Of a DNA stretch of 64,000 nucleotides, positions 53,441 through 63,298 are shown piece by piece (position 1 is the first letter of the stretch; every line of letters begins with the position of its first letter). The notes beneath the pieces were generated by a model. That model saw nothing but the letters and a program-made list of their open reading frames with translations, was not told the origin of the DNA and searched no databases. Source of the stretch: Ampullimonas aquatilis (GTDB lineage: Bacteria > Pseudomonadota > Gammaproteobacteria > Burkholderiales > Burkholderiaceae_D); the NCBI RefSeq assembly GCF_049675895.1, contig NZ_CP183834.1, positions 62,001-126,000 on the forward strand. The letters are read 5' to 3'. The translations under genes and the position numbers were made by a program.

Positions 53441-53635
53441 TTAGTGATGACCATGCAGAACTTCACCGTCCTTGAGCTTGTAACGGGTGCCGCAATAAGG
53501 GCAGGCCACCGTGCCTTTGGTCACATCCAGAAACACGCGTGGATGTTGGTTCCAAGTCTGCATGGCAGGATTAGGGCAATGGGCTGGCAGGTCGCTGGCC
53601 TTCAATTCAATCACGGGTAGTTCAGGAGTGCTCAT
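53441..53635 (-). CDS. zf-CHCC zinc-binding protein
   Basis: A 64-residue protein with HCPNP, HPRVFLDV and ACPYCGTRYKL, the zinc motif of the CHCC family related to mitochondrial NDUFS6. A role in iron-sulfur or complex I assembly is proposed for relatives, not shown for this one. ATG at 53635 is the likely start. It is 41 bases after fadD. Confidence 0.85.
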   Translation of the reverse strand: MSTPELPVIELKASDLPAHCPNPAMQTWNQHPRVFLDVTKGTVACPYCGTRYKLKDGEVLHGHH

Positions 53636-53676
53636 AAATTTGCTGGCTATAGTCAAAACCCGAATTATGCCGTCTT

Positions 53677-55398
53677 TTAGGCATTCACGGCAGACTTACC
53701 CTGTTGTGATTTGGCCATCTCGGCATCGCGCAGCTCACGGCGCAAAATTTTGCCTACTGCCGTTTTCGGCAATTCACGCCGAAATTCAATCTGACGGGGG
53801 CGTTTATAGCCGGTCAACTGCTCTTTGCAAAAGGCAAAAATGTCTTCACGCAAGCTGTCTTCGTTGGTCTCGCTATGGCGTTTTACGATGAACAGCTTGA
53901 CGACTTCACCGGAATGTTCATCAGGTATGCCAATGGCGGCCACTTCCAGCACTTCGGGGTGTTGCGTCATCAGATCTTCCAGTTCATTGGGGAAGACTTT
54001 GAAACCCGAAACCAGGATCAGGTCTTTTTTGCGGTCGACCAGCCGTGTATAGCCGCGACTGTCCATCACCGCAATATCACCGGTTTTCAAAAAGCCATCG
54101 GCGGTCATCACCTGGGCGGTTTCGTCGGGGCGATTCCAGTAACCGACCATTATTTGAGGGCCACGTACGCATAGCTCACCGGTTTCGCCAATCGGTAGCT
54201 CGCGGCCAGCGTCGTCACGAATCGACAACTCGGTATCTGGCAAAGGCAGGCCGATCATGCCGTTGTATTCCTTGGCTGTGACTGGGTTACAGGTGACGGT
54301 GGGCGAGGCTTCGGTCAGGCCATAGCCCTCAATAATGGGTGTGCCGGTCTTGGCCAGCCAGCGCTCGGCAACGGCATGATGCACGCTCATGCCGCCTGCA
54401 TTGGCAATGCGCAGATGCGACCAGTCCACCTTGTCAAAGTCGGGCGAGTTGAGCAGGGCGTTATAGAGCGTGTTGACTGCAGGCAGGCAATGAATCGTAT
54501 TGCGTGATAGTTCCTTGATGAAAGCCGGAATGTCACGGGGATTGGCAATCAGGAGATTGGTGGCACCATTGGCAAGCGCCATCAAACCACAAACGGTGAG
54601 CGCGTAGATGTGATACAGCGGCAATGCACTGACCGTTGTATAGGGCGATACCTTGAAGGGCTGATCAATGGCAGGTTGGTTCCAGGCCTGTGCCTGCAAT
54701 GTGTTGGCCAGCACATTTTTGTGCGAGAGCATGGCACCTTTGGCAATGCCTGTCGTGCCGCCGGTATATTGCAAAAAGGCCAGATCGTCATAACCGATTT
54801 GCGGGCGTGAAAATGGCAGGCTGGCACCTTGTCGTAGTGCATCGCTAAAGCGGGTTGCGCCTGGCAAGACGTAGTGCGGCACCAGTTTTTTGATGTACTG
54901 CACCACAAAATTGACCAGATGTCCCTTCAAACCCAGCATGTCGCCAAGGCTGGTCAGCACTACCCGTTTGATGGCAGTGCGGCTGATGACCTGCTCCAGC
55001 GTATGGGCAAAATTTTCCAGAATCACGATTGCTTGCGCGCCGCTATCCTTGAGCTGATGTTCCAGTTCGCGAGGGGTATAGAGCGGATTGACATTGACCA
55101 CAATATAGCCAGCGCGCAAAGCCGCATACATGGTGATGGGATATTGCAAAATATTGGGCATCATGATGGCCACACGCGCGCCGCGCGCGATGCCTTGTGA
55201 CTGCATCCAGGCGGCCAGTTGGCATGAGTATTCATCCAGTTCGCCATAAGTCATGGACACGCCCATGCTGATATAGGCAACGCGTTCTTTGTATTTGATA
55301 CAGCTTTTGTCGATCAGGTCGGTCAGAGAGCTATAGCCAGACGTATCAATATGGCGCGGTACGTCGGCAGGGTAGTGGTTAAGCCAGAGCGGATCCAT
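53677..55398 (-). CDS. fadD: Long-chain fatty-acid-CoA ligase
   Basis: A 573-residue acyl-adenylate-forming enzyme. A-motif LQYTGGTTGIAKGAM; E-motif EGYGLTEASPTVT; the catalytic TGDIAVMDSRGYTRLVDRKKD and the C-terminal lysine region PKTAVGKILRREL. It activates fatty acids to acyl-CoA for beta-oxidation or PHA synthesis. ATG at 55398 has AAGGAG 7 bases upstream; an in-frame TTG-led extension is not supported. Followed by the zf-CHCC gene. Confidence 0.95.
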   Translation of the reverse strand: MDPLWLNHYPADVPRHIDTSGYSSLTDLIDKSCIKYKERVAYISMGVSMTYGELDEYSCQLAAWMQSQGIARGARVAIMMPNILQYPITMYAALRAGYIVVNVNPLYTPRELEHQLKDSGAQAIVILENFAHTLEQVISRTAIKRVVLTSLGDMLGLKGHLVNFVVQYIKKLVPHYVLPGATRFSDALRQGASLPFSRPQIGYDDLAFLQYTGGTTGIAKGAMLSHKNVLANTLQAQAWNQPAIDQPFKVSPYTTVSALPLYHIYALTVCGLMALANGATNLLIANPRDIPAFIKELSRNTIHCLPAVNTLYNALLNSPDFDKVDWSHLRIANAGGMSVHHAVAERWLAKTGTPIIEGYGLTEASPTVTCNPVTAKEYNGMIGLPLPDTELSIRDDAGRELPIGETGELCVRGPQIMVGYWNRPDETAQVMTADGFLKTGDIAVMDSRGYTRLVDRKKDLILVSGFKVFPNELEDLMTQHPEVLEVAAIGIPDEHSGEVVKLFIVKRHSETNEDSLREDIFAFCKEQLTGYKRPRQIEFRRELPKTAVGKILRRELRDAEMAKSQQGKSAVNA

Positions 55399-55684
55399 GA
55401 TGTCTCCTTCTTGAGTTGGCCTTGTGATCGGCCTCATATAAGAGCAATGCACCATTATGACAAGCATCTCCATAAAGGGAATCGGGTAAACACGGGGGGC
55501 TATTTCGGCAGACCATCATTTCGCCATAAACCCGCTTGTTATGTAAAGTTTTCGAATGCAAAGTGGCGCAGTCTGCAGGAAAATGTTTCTATCCCATTAA
55601 CGGTATCTGGGATGCATGCTTAAATTTTAAAAGTGCATCTTTACTCAGGACTTTCCCTAGGCCAAGTTTCATCATCATCTCGTC

Positions 55685-56440
55685 ATGCCCATTGCCTATC
55701 TGCGCAGCCTGACCGCGCCTGAACGAACCTTGCGTGCCAATCGTCACCTGGGGGTGTCGTTATGCTTTATTGCAGGGGCGGTCAATGCGGGTGGGTTTTT
55801 GGCGGTAGGACGCTATACCTCACACATGACGGGTGTGGTTTCGACGCTGGCCGATGATCTGGTACTGGGTGAGTTTATCTATGCCGGTGGTGCCTTCATG
55901 GCTTTGCTGCTGTTTTTGGCTGGTGCAGCCACCTCTGCCATTTTGATCAACTGGGCGCGTTTGCATCAAAAGCGCAGTCAGTATGCTTTGCCCTTGCTGG
56001 TCGAGGCGGGACTACTCCTGCTATTTGGCTTGATGGGAGCCAATCTGCATTTTTCCATCGGCTTTTTTGTGCCGGTCACGGTGGGTTTGCTGTGCTTCAT
56101 CATGGGCTTGCAAAATGCCATCATCACTAAAATCTCCCGCGCTGAAATTCGCACCACCCATGTGACTGGCCTGGTCACCGACATTGGTATTGAGCTGGGC
56201 AAAATGCTCTATTGGAACAACAGCGATAAATCATCGCAAGACTTTGCGGTATTTGCCAATCGGGACAAGCTGCGTTTGCAGCTGGAGCTGGTGCTGGCCT
56301 TTTTTGGCGGTGGTGTGATTGGCGCTTTGGGGTTTAAATATGTGGGCTATATTTCCACGCTGCCTTTGTCATTGACTTTACTGGTGCTGGCCGCTATTCC
56401 AATGGTGGAAGATGCCTTCAATTTGAGCGAAATGCAGTAA
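55685..56440 (+). CDS. DUF1275 (YoaK-like) membrane protein
   Basis: A 251-residue inner-membrane protein with six to seven helices. The family start VNAGGFLAVGRYTSHMTGVVS and the middle TTHVTGLVTDIGIELGK are visible. Transport function is unproven. It stands alone. Confidence 0.87.
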   Translation: MPIAYLRSLTAPERTLRANRHLGVSLCFIAGAVNAGGFLAVGRYTSHMTGVVSTLADDLVLGEFIYAGGAFMALLLFLAGAATSAILINWARLHQKRSQYALPLLVEAGLLLLFGLMGANLHFSIGFFVPVTVGLLCFIMGLQNAIITKISRAEIRTTHVTGLVTDIGIELGKMLYWNNSDKSSQDFAVFANRDKLRLQLELVLAFFGGGVIGALGFKYVGYISTLPLSLTLLVLAAIPMVEDAFNLSEMQ

Positions 56441-56551
56441 CATCGCGTTTTGACTTCAACGCCTTGGGCAGGTTACCAAGTCAATATTCAGAATTTAAAC
56501 TTTTTTTCAGGCTTGTCTGAGAGCAAAGCCAGCTGAGAGTATGCTGGATTC

Positions 56552-57706
56552 TTATTGCTGCTTTGATAGGGTTGCTGCTGCAGATAAGGTCTTGTCACGA
56601 GGTTGCTTGGCCAGCTCGCGCACTGCCGCAAAAAAACGTGTGTAGGCCGCGTGGTCGGGCAGGGTTTGCTGATTGGTGCCGGAATTGATCGTGGCCTCGT
56701 TGAGCATGTTTTTAAACAGGGGCACCAGTTCGGTATAGGTGGCGATCGCACCCAAATGGGCATTGCTGACGCCGCTGGCAAAAAAACGGTCATAACCCGC
56801 AAAGCCGCCCCAACTGCTCTTGAGTTGCGCGTAATCGGTTTGCAGTTGGGCAAATAATTGCATTTTTTGCTGCAGCTTGCTGGCATTATCCAAATCACTT
56901 TGATAGAGCGTATCAAGCTGTTGTCGATAGTGCATCAGCAAGGCTTTGAACTGTTGGCGACGGCCATCAAACTCGCGATAACTGGCGGCAAACTGAGCGT
57001 TCTCCGGTTCGGCCAACCAGCGTTCCACCCCCGCTTCTTCGACGGCGGTGGCAAAGGATTCATTAAAGGTGGAATCGTTTTGTACATACACCACCTGATG
57101 CGCCAGCTCGTGAAAAATCATGCGCGCCAACTCCCCAGCCGGATAGCTGATAAAAGTGTTGAGCAGCGGGTCATCAAAATAGCCCAAGGTTGAGTAGGCC
57201 GGAATGCCTGCGACCTGAACATCATAGCCTTCGGCATGAAGTTGTTGTGCAGCGGCTTCGGCGTCGGCCTTATCAAAGTAGCCGCGATAACTCACACAAC
57301 CCGCCACTGGAAAACACCAGGTCTTGAGTTGCAATGACAGCGCCGGCGCGGCAAATACATTCCACACTACAAACGGTCGTTGCAGATCGGCATAACGCCG
57401 ATAGCTGGCGTTATCGGGCAGCGCCAGTTCGCTGACGGCATAGTTGCGAATCTGTTGCGAGAGTTGCAAGCGCCTGGCCAGTTTGGGGTCGGTGCTGGTG
57501 TCGCCAATCCATTCATCCACCGGCTTGGCAGCGGACAACATCGAAAAATGGCCGTGGATGGATTGGGCGTAATAGCCAATGGTGGAACAGCCACTCAGTG
57601 TGCCCAGACTCAGGCCCAGCGCGCCAAGGCTCAACAGTAAAAGTCTGCTGCGTTGGCCCGATTGACGCAAGAATTGAGGCAGCCGCAGGTTAAAAATTCG
57701 CATCAT
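56552..57706 (-). CDS. Lipoprotein zinc aminopeptidase (COG4324-like)
   Basis: A 384-residue predicted aminopeptidase. Lipobox LSGC near residue 40; metal motif FHELAHQVVYV (HExxH) with a downstream glutamate in FNESFATAVEEAGVERWL. Family members are putative cell-envelope peptidases with unknown substrates. Start at 57706 (MMRIF) is chosen over an upstream TTG; no clear Shine-Dalgarno. Confidence 0.85.
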   Translation of the reverse strand: MMRIFNLRLPQFLRQSGQRSRLLLLSLGALGLSLGTLSGCSTIGYYAQSIHGHFSMLSAAKPVDEWIGDTSTDPKLARRLQLSQQIRNYAVSELALPDNASYRRYADLQRPFVVWNVFAAPALSLQLKTWCFPVAGCVSYRGYFDKADAEAAAQQLHAEGYDVQVAGIPAYSTLGYFDDPLLNTFISYPAGELARMIFHELAHQVVYVQNDSTFNESFATAVEEAGVERWLAEPENAQFAASYREFDGRRQQFKALLMHYRQQLDTLYQSDLDNASKLQQKMQLFAQLQTDYAQLKSSWGGFAGYDRFFASGVSNAHLGAIATYTELVPLFKNMLNEATINSGTNQQTLPDHAAYTRFFAAVRELAKQPRDKTLSAAATLSKQQ

Positions 57707-57743
57707 CCGTGACGGCAAAACGGCCAAAAAAACCGATACTCTA

Positions 57744-57820
57744 ATGGAGTGTTAATTAAAACAAGGGTTCTTGAGTGCATTAAATAAGATATCATTTTTA
57801 ATACACTGGGTCAGTATATT
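57744..57820 (+). repeat. Dispersed gene-3'-end repeat, copy 7
   Basis: ggagtgttaattaaaacaag, then ttcttgagtgcattaaataa, then atacactgggtcagtatatt. Its right end overlaps the argE stop codon by two bases. On the sense strand it starts with the hairpin aatatactg/cagtgtatt (one G-U pair). Confidence 0.65.
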
Positions 57821-59027
57821 AAAGTCCGGCAGAGCTGATGGTGCCGCGCTGCATCAGGCTGTGTAAAAAATGTTCGCAGGCGGCCAGTTGCGACAGCTCG
57901 ACAAATTCATTGGGCCGATGCGCCTGCTCAATGCTGCCAGGGCCGCACACAATGGTGGGAATGCCCGCTTGCTGAAACAAACCTGCCTCCGTACCATAGG
58001 ACACTTTATTGCTATGGCGGGTTTGTGTCAGCTGCTTGACCAGTTGCGTCAACGCCGCGTCTTCTTCCATTGATAATCCCGGCGCATTGGCCAGCCATTC
58101 CAGCTCGATGGCTGCATCGGGTTCAATGGCGCGCATGACGGGCAGCAAGGTGTCCGCGTAGGCGCGGATTTCGTCAAGCAGACTTTGCGGGTCGTTGCTC
58201 GGTACGGTGCGCATATCAAACATGAATTCACAGTCGCGCGGCACGATATTGGCGGCAATGCCACCGCGAATCAGCCCGGTTTGCAGGGTGGTGTAGGGCA
58301 GGGTAAAGCCGGTGTGCTGGTTATCTTCGCGCGCCAGTCGAGTTGCCATATCGCTGATGAACACAATCAGTCGGGCCGCATATTCAATCGCATTCACGCC
58401 CAGTGTGGTGTAGGAAGAATGTGCCTCGCGGCCACGCACACAACAGCGAAACCGGTTGGTGCCTTTATGCGCAATCACTGGTTGCATGCTGGTGGGTTCG
58501 CCCACAATACAGCCTGCCACCTTGAGTTGCCGATCCTGCAAATCGGCAATCAGACCACGTACACCCAGGCAACCGACTTCTTCATCGTAAGACAAGGCGA
58601 GGTGCACTGGCGCCGGCAGGTTGGCATCCAGAATCTCGGGCACCATGGCCAAGGCGCAGCCGATAAAACCTTTCATATCGGCGGTGCCACGACCAAACAG
58701 TTTGTGATCAAGCAGGCTCGCCTGGAAAGGCTCGGTATGCCAGTGTTGGCCTTCCACCGGCACCACATCGGTATGGCCTGAAAGAATCAGGCCGGGTTTA
58801 TCGCCACCGCCTAAAGTGGCAAACAGATTGGCTTTTTTGCCGCTGGCATCGTAGGTAAACTGGCTGGCTACCCCATGAATGGCAAGGTAATCGCGTACCC
58901 ACTCAATCAACCCCAAGTTGGACTGGCTGGATACCGTGGGAAAGCCGACCAGTTGTTCGACCAGTTCAAGGATGACGGGATTGGGTGAAGCTGGGACAGC
59001 AGAAGTGGCGACTGTTGCGGCAGACAT
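57819..59027 (-). CDS. argE: Acetylornithine deacetylase
   Basis: A 402-residue M20 metallopeptidase. Zinc ligands in LSGHTDVVPV, GRGTADMKGF, and DEEVGCLG. It removes acetyl from N-acetylornithine in arginine synthesis. ATG at 59027 gives the normal N-terminus; a TTG 6 codons upstream is less likely. Unlinked to argB in this window. Confidence 0.93.
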   Translation of the reverse strand: MSAATVATSAVPASPNPVILELVEQLVGFPTVSSQSNLGLIEWVRDYLAIHGVASQFTYDASGKKANLFATLGGGDKPGLILSGHTDVVPVEGQHWHTEPFQASLLDHKLFGRGTADMKGFIGCALAMVPEILDANLPAPVHLALSYDEEVGCLGVRGLIADLQDRQLKVAGCIVGEPTSMQPVIAHKGTNRFRCCVRGREAHSSYTTLGVNAIEYAARLIVFISDMATRLAREDNQHTGFTLPYTTLQTGLIRGGIAANIVPRDCEFMFDMRTVPSNDPQSLLDEIRAYADTLLPVMRAIEPDAAIELEWLANAPGLSMEEDAALTQLVKQLTQTRHSNKVSYGTEAGLFQQAGIPTIVCGPGSIEQAHRPNEFVELSQLAACEHFLHSLMQRGTISSAGL

Positions 59028-59158
59028 AACACTTTTCAGAATCAATAAACCACCATCCTACACCGACTTGCGACCATCTTGCCAGAATTGCACAAAGCGT
59101 TGCACACTTGGGGTAACAGTTCATCCTGACTTGGTGGCCAGGCAGCGCTGGTTTGGTG

Positions 59159-60160
59159 CTATGGGTGTATCAGATGGCAGGCTACCTGGCTGCCATCTGC
59201 CAGGGTTTGCAAGCGGGGTGCTTCTTTCTGGCAGCGCTGGTTTGGCACTTGGCTGGCTAAAGGGCAACGTGGATGAAAATGACAGCCAGACGGCGGCTGG
59301 AGCGGCGAGGCAATCTCCCCTTTGATGGCCACAAACTGGCGTTTGCCCAGCGTCAGCGTGGGTGCGGCGGCCAGCAAGCCCTGGGTGTAAGGATGGCGTG
59401 GCGCGCTAAACAGTTGTTCAACGGTAGCCTGCTCGACAATCCGTCCCAGATACATCACCGCTACCCGATCACACAGGTGCCGCACTACCGCCAGGTTATG
59501 ACTGATAAACAGATAAGTCAGTCCGAGTGAGTCACGCAAGTCGGCAAACAGATTCAGAATTTGCGCCTGCACCGAAACATCCAGTGCAGCGACCGATTCA
59601 TCACACACCAGTAAACGAGGTTGTACGGCCAAGGCACGGGCAATGCCAATGCGGGCTTTCTGGCCACCAGAAAACTGGTGCACATAACGCCGCATCATGC
59701 TCGCATCCAGCCCCACTTTACCCAGCAAGTCGGCAACATAGTTGGTTTGATCCTGTCGTGCAATCAGGCCATGCACGCGGGGTGCTTCGCCAATCAGCTC
59801 GCGTACGGGCAGGCGCGGATTCAGCGCGGCGGCAGGGTCTTGAAAAATCATTTGCATGGCGAGTTGGGCCTGCTGTAACTGTCTTGCATTCATGTTGGCC
59901 ATATCCATGCCTTCATACAGTCGTTGTCCCTGGGACAAAGATTGCAAGCCGACCAGCATGCGCCCCAGGGTTGATTTGCCACAGCCCGATTCACCAACCA
60001 GACCAAGCACTTCACTTTGAGCAATGGCGAGTGATACCTGATCAACGGCGCGCATTCCCTGGTTTGATATGGCAGATTGCCAGGGCAATTTAACCCAACC
60101 AATACCGGGTTGAGTAAAGGTTTTAGAGGCAGTCGCCAAGGCAATCAACGGTGGCTTCAT
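59159..60160 (-). CDS. Oligo/dipeptide ABC transporter ATP-binding protein (DppF-like)
   Basis: A 333-residue ATPase of peptide importers. Walker A VGESGCGKSTLGRM, signature FSGGQKARIGIARAL, Walker B LLVCDESVAALDVS, and the C-terminal oligopeptide segment with three cysteines (FHPRCPL; NQRCQKE) that may bind an iron-sulfur cluster. Overlaps the preceding DppD-like gene by 4 bases (ATGA). Confidence 0.92.
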   Translation of the reverse strand: MKPPLIALATASKTFTQPGIGWVKLPWQSAISNQGMRAVDQVSLAIAQSEVLGLVGESGCGKSTLGRMLVGLQSLSQGQRLYEGMDMANMNARQLQQAQLAMQMIFQDPAAALNPRLPVRELIGEAPRVHGLIARQDQTNYVADLLGKVGLDASMMRRYVHQFSGGQKARIGIARALAVQPRLLVCDESVAALDVSVQAQILNLFADLRDSLGLTYLFISHNLAVVRHLCDRVAVMYLGRIVEQATVEQLFSAPRHPYTQGLLAAAPTLTLGKRQFVAIKGEIASPLQPPSGCHFHPRCPLASQVPNQRCQKEAPRLQTLADGSQVACHLIHP

Positions 60161-61164
60161 GGTTGCGCACCAATCAACGGATGCAGACAGCGGACTGCCT
60201 GTCCATGCACATCGCTTTGCAAGGCTGGTGGTGTGGCACAGTCAGCTTGCGCGTAGCTGCAGCGTGGTGCAAAGGCACAGCCGGGTGGCAGATCATCCAG
60301 CTTCGGTGGCTGACCCGGGATGGATTGCAGGTGAGCGCGTTGGTGAATGAATGGGATGGATTGCAACAAGCCTGCGGTGTAAGGGTGCTGGGGATGGTGC
60401 AGCACTTGGGCGGTAGTACCACTTTCAACGATCTTGCCTGCATACATCACTGCGACGGTGTCAGCCAGTTGCGCTACTACGGATAGATCATGAGTGATCC
60501 AAAGCAAGGCGGTGCCAAGCTGCTGACACAATGTTTGAATTTCAAATAAAATCTGCGCCGCAATACTGACATCCAGCGCCGTGGTGGGTTCATCGGCAAT
60601 GATCAGGTTCGGCTCATTCAGGAGTGCGATTGCAATGGCAATACGCTGGCGCATACCGCCAGACAATTCATGCGGATAAGCGTTCAGGCGCTCATCGGGC
60701 GCCGCTATTCCCACCTTGACTAATGCGGCGCGTGCCTTGTTGCGTGCATCGGTCTTGCTGATGGCTTGATGCGCCTGCAAGGTTTCAATCATCTGTGTAT
60801 CAATGCGCAAGACCGGGTTTAAGGTCAGCATTGGATCTTGAAAAATCATGGCAATCCGGTTACCGCGCAGTTGCCGCAAAGCCGGTGCCGGTAGCTTGAG
60901 CAGATCCACCCGTGTGCCATCGGCTTCGCTAAACCAGGCAGTCCCGCCGACTACCTGACCCGGAGGATCAAGCAGGCCCATTAGTGAATACGCGGTCATT
61001 GACTTACCCGAACCCGACTCTCCGACCAATCCCATGATCTGGCCACGCTGCAAGGTCAACGAGATATCCTGTACCGGTGCCACGGTGTGATCGCGATGGG
61101 TAAACTCGGTGCGCAGATGATGCACTTCAAGTAATGTCGTGTTGTGCTGGGGTGCGGTATTCAT
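60157..61164 (-). CDS. Oligo/dipeptide ABC transporter ATP-binding protein (DppD-like)
   Basis: A 335-residue ATPase. Walker A VGESGSGKSMTAYS, signature LSGGMRQRIAIAIAL, Walker B LIIADEPTTALDVS, C-terminal CAFAPRCSYAQADC cysteine segment typical of DppD/OppD. ATG at 61164 starts 9 bases after the permease stop. Confidence 0.92.
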   Translation of the reverse strand: MNTAPQHNTTLLEVHHLRTEFTHRDHTVAPVQDISLTLQRGQIMGLVGESGSGKSMTAYSLMGLLDPPGQVVGGTAWFSEADGTRVDLLKLPAPALRQLRGNRIAMIFQDPMLTLNPVLRIDTQMIETLQAHQAISKTDARNKARAALVKVGIAAPDERLNAYPHELSGGMRQRIAIAIALLNEPNLIIADEPTTALDVSIAAQILFEIQTLCQQLGTALLWITHDLSVVAQLADTVAVMYAGKIVESGTTAQVLHHPQHPYTAGLLQSIPFIHQRAHLQSIPGQPPKLDDLPPGCAFAPRCSYAQADCATPPALQSDVHGQAVRCLHPLIGAQP

Positions 61165-61172
61165 GGTTCGGC

Positions 61173-62096
61173 TCAACGTCCTTCCAGCCGCGGATTGAGC
61201 ACATCACGCAACTGGTCTGCAACCAGATTGATGGCCAGGATCGTGACAAGCAATGCCATGCCGGGAAACAGGCTGATCCAGTATTTGCCCGATAGAAGAT
61301 ACTGAAAGCCATTGGCAATCAACAAGCCCAGACTGGGCTCGGTAATGGGCACGCCCAATCCTAAAAAAGAGAGCGTGGCTTCCAGGGTGATCGCCGAGGC
61401 AATCTGCACAGTTGCCACCACCATCAAGGGCGGTAGGCAATTGGGTAGAAGGTGATGCAGCAAGATGCGTCGTGTTGGTAAAGCCAGACATTGCGCGGCT
61501 TCGATGTATTCCTTTTGTTTTTCAACCAGCACACTGCTGCGCGCGGTACGGGCATAGGTGGCCCATTGCACGGTGATTAAGGCGATGATGGTGTTGAGCA
61601 CGCCCTGGTGCAAAAATGCCAGCAACATCAAGGCAAGCAAAATCGGTGGAAAGGCCAGTTGCAGATCGGCCAGCCGCATGATCAAGGTATCTACCCAACC
61701 GCCTTGATAGCCAGCCCATAAACCCAACAGCAAACCAATGCCCAATGCCACGAAAGTGCTGATCAAACCTACTGCAACACTGATGCGCAAGCCATAGAGC
61801 ATGGCGGATAGCATGTCGCGCCCCTGCTCGTCGGTACCAAGTAAATAGGGGTGGCCATTCATGGCCTTTTCGCCGGGCGCCAGGCGCGCATCCATGACTT
61901 CAACCTGTGCCAGATCATAAGGATTCTGTGGTGCGATGAACGGAGCCAACAACGCCACGAGCAAGATGAGACATAACACCAGCAAGGCAGTCACGGCCAG
62001 CCAGCTTTGTCGATAGGCTTGCCAATGCCGCTTGATGGGTGAGTCGATCAGGTTTGATTCAACCTGGGGGGGCGTGGGCGTGAGTGACATAGTCAT
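61173..62096 (-). CDS. Peptide ABC transporter permease (DppC-like)
   Basis: A 307-residue permease with about six helices and the DppC-type N-terminal single helix then DPP_BPD domain; LGTDEQGRDMLSAMLYG and EAAQCLALPTRRILLHHLLPN are the family sequences. The start overlaps the dppB-like stop (ATGA). Confidence 0.92.
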   Translation of the reverse strand: MTMSLTPTPPQVESNLIDSPIKRHWQAYRQSWLAVTALLVLCLILLVALLAPFIAPQNPYDLAQVEVMDARLAPGEKAMNGHPYLLGTDEQGRDMLSAMLYGLRISVAVGLISTFVALGIGLLLGLWAGYQGGWVDTLIMRLADLQLAFPPILLALMLLAFLHQGVLNTIIALITVQWATYARTARSSVLVEKQKEYIEAAQCLALPTRRILLHHLLPNCLPPLMVVATVQIASAITLEATLSFLGLGVPITEPSLGLLIANGFQYLLSGKYWISLFPGMALLVTILAINLVADQLRDVLNPRLEGR

Positions 62097-63073
62097 GTGT
62101 TGCGCGTTTCGCCAAGCCGAACCCGTGGATCAAGCAAGCCATAGATCAGATCGACCAGCAGATTGATGGTGATGAAGATCAGCACAATCAAGAGCAGGTA
62201 AGCCACAATTACCGGACGGTCGAGCACATTGATGGAGTCAATGATCAGCTTGCCCATGCCTGGCCACGCAAAGATGGATTCCGTGACAATCGCAAACGCC
62301 AGTACCGAGCCAAACTGCAAGGCCATGACGGTGATGATGGGGATCAGGATGTTTTTGAGTACATGTACGCCAATCACACGGGCTTCACTCAAACCCTTGG
62401 CGCGCGCAAATCGCACATAGTCTTGTTGCAAGGCCTCTTGCGTACCAGCTCGCGTCAGACGAATCATCAGGGCCAAATTAAATAAAGCCAGATTGAGTGC
62501 GGGCAATAATAAATGCCGTAAACCATCGACGGTCAAAAAACTCAGCGGGACACCTAATACCATACGTGTCTCACCGCGTCCGCCAGCGGGTAACCAACCC
62601 AGATAAACACTGAACAATAAAATCAGCATCAATCCAACCCAGAAGGTGGGTAATGAAAATCCTAGAATGGAACCGGTCATGATGGCTTTGCTTAACCAGG
62701 ATTGTGGTTTTAGACCGGCGAGTAATCCTAAGGGCAAGCCAATCAAGAGGGCAATCAGCATGGCCGTGATGGCCAACTCCAAGGTGGCCGGTAGTCGTTC
62801 CAGTATGAGGCCCAACGCAGGTGTGGCATAGGCAAATGAGTTGCCCAGATCGCCAGAGCAGGCGTGTTGCACAAACAGCAGATATTGTTGCCAGAGTGAT
62901 TTATCGAGCCCGAGTGCGGTAGCGGTACGTACAATCTCGGCTTGATCAGCCTGCACACCGATGAAAACCTCCAATGGATTACCAATCGCAAATACGCCCA
63001 CAAAGACCAGCAGTGACATGACCAGCAGCACGGCGAAGCTTTGTAAAACACGGCGAAAGATGAATGGCAGCAT
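62093..63073 (-). CDS. Peptide ABC transporter permease (DppB-like)
   Basis: A 326-residue permease, N-terminal MLPFIFRRVLQSFAVLLVMSLL, six helices, and the coupling motif YVRFARAKGLSEARVIGVHVLKN. ATG at 63073 is standard for the family; an in-frame upstream extension of 42 codons is not supported. No periplasmic binding-protein gene is present on either side, so the solute is unknown. Confidence 0.92.
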   Translation of the reverse strand: MLPFIFRRVLQSFAVLLVMSLLVFVGVFAIGNPLEVFIGVQADQAEIVRTATALGLDKSLWQQYLLFVQHACSGDLGNSFAYATPALGLILERLPATLELAITAMLIALLIGLPLGLLAGLKPQSWLSKAIMTGSILGFSLPTFWVGLMLILLFSVYLGWLPAGGRGETRMVLGVPLSFLTVDGLRHLLLPALNLALFNLALMIRLTRAGTQEALQQDYVRFARAKGLSEARVIGVHVLKNILIPIITVMALQFGSVLAFAIVTESIFAWPGMGKLIIDSINVLDRPVIVAYLLLIVLIFITINLLVDLIYGLLDPRVRLGETRNT

Positions 63074-63298
63074 GGGGGAGCAGAGTGCAGCGAAATCAAT
63101 ATGGTGACAAGGATAACTGATTCGGCACCATCTCACACCGAGGCGATGTATCCACAGATATCCAGGGCGTACATGATCAATTTTGAAAATAAGGCTCACT
63201 AGAATTTAATTTCACTAAATTGATATGAATCGTCGAACTTTTGCAAAGCGTGTATATAATTCTGCCTGTTTGGCCTATTCCTGTTTACCGAAAATTTC

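Noticed and set aside
63204..63222. Inverted repeat aattta/taaatt before the second DUF2946 gene
   Set aside because: Only 6-base AT arms; no counterpart upstream of the first DUF2946 gene.
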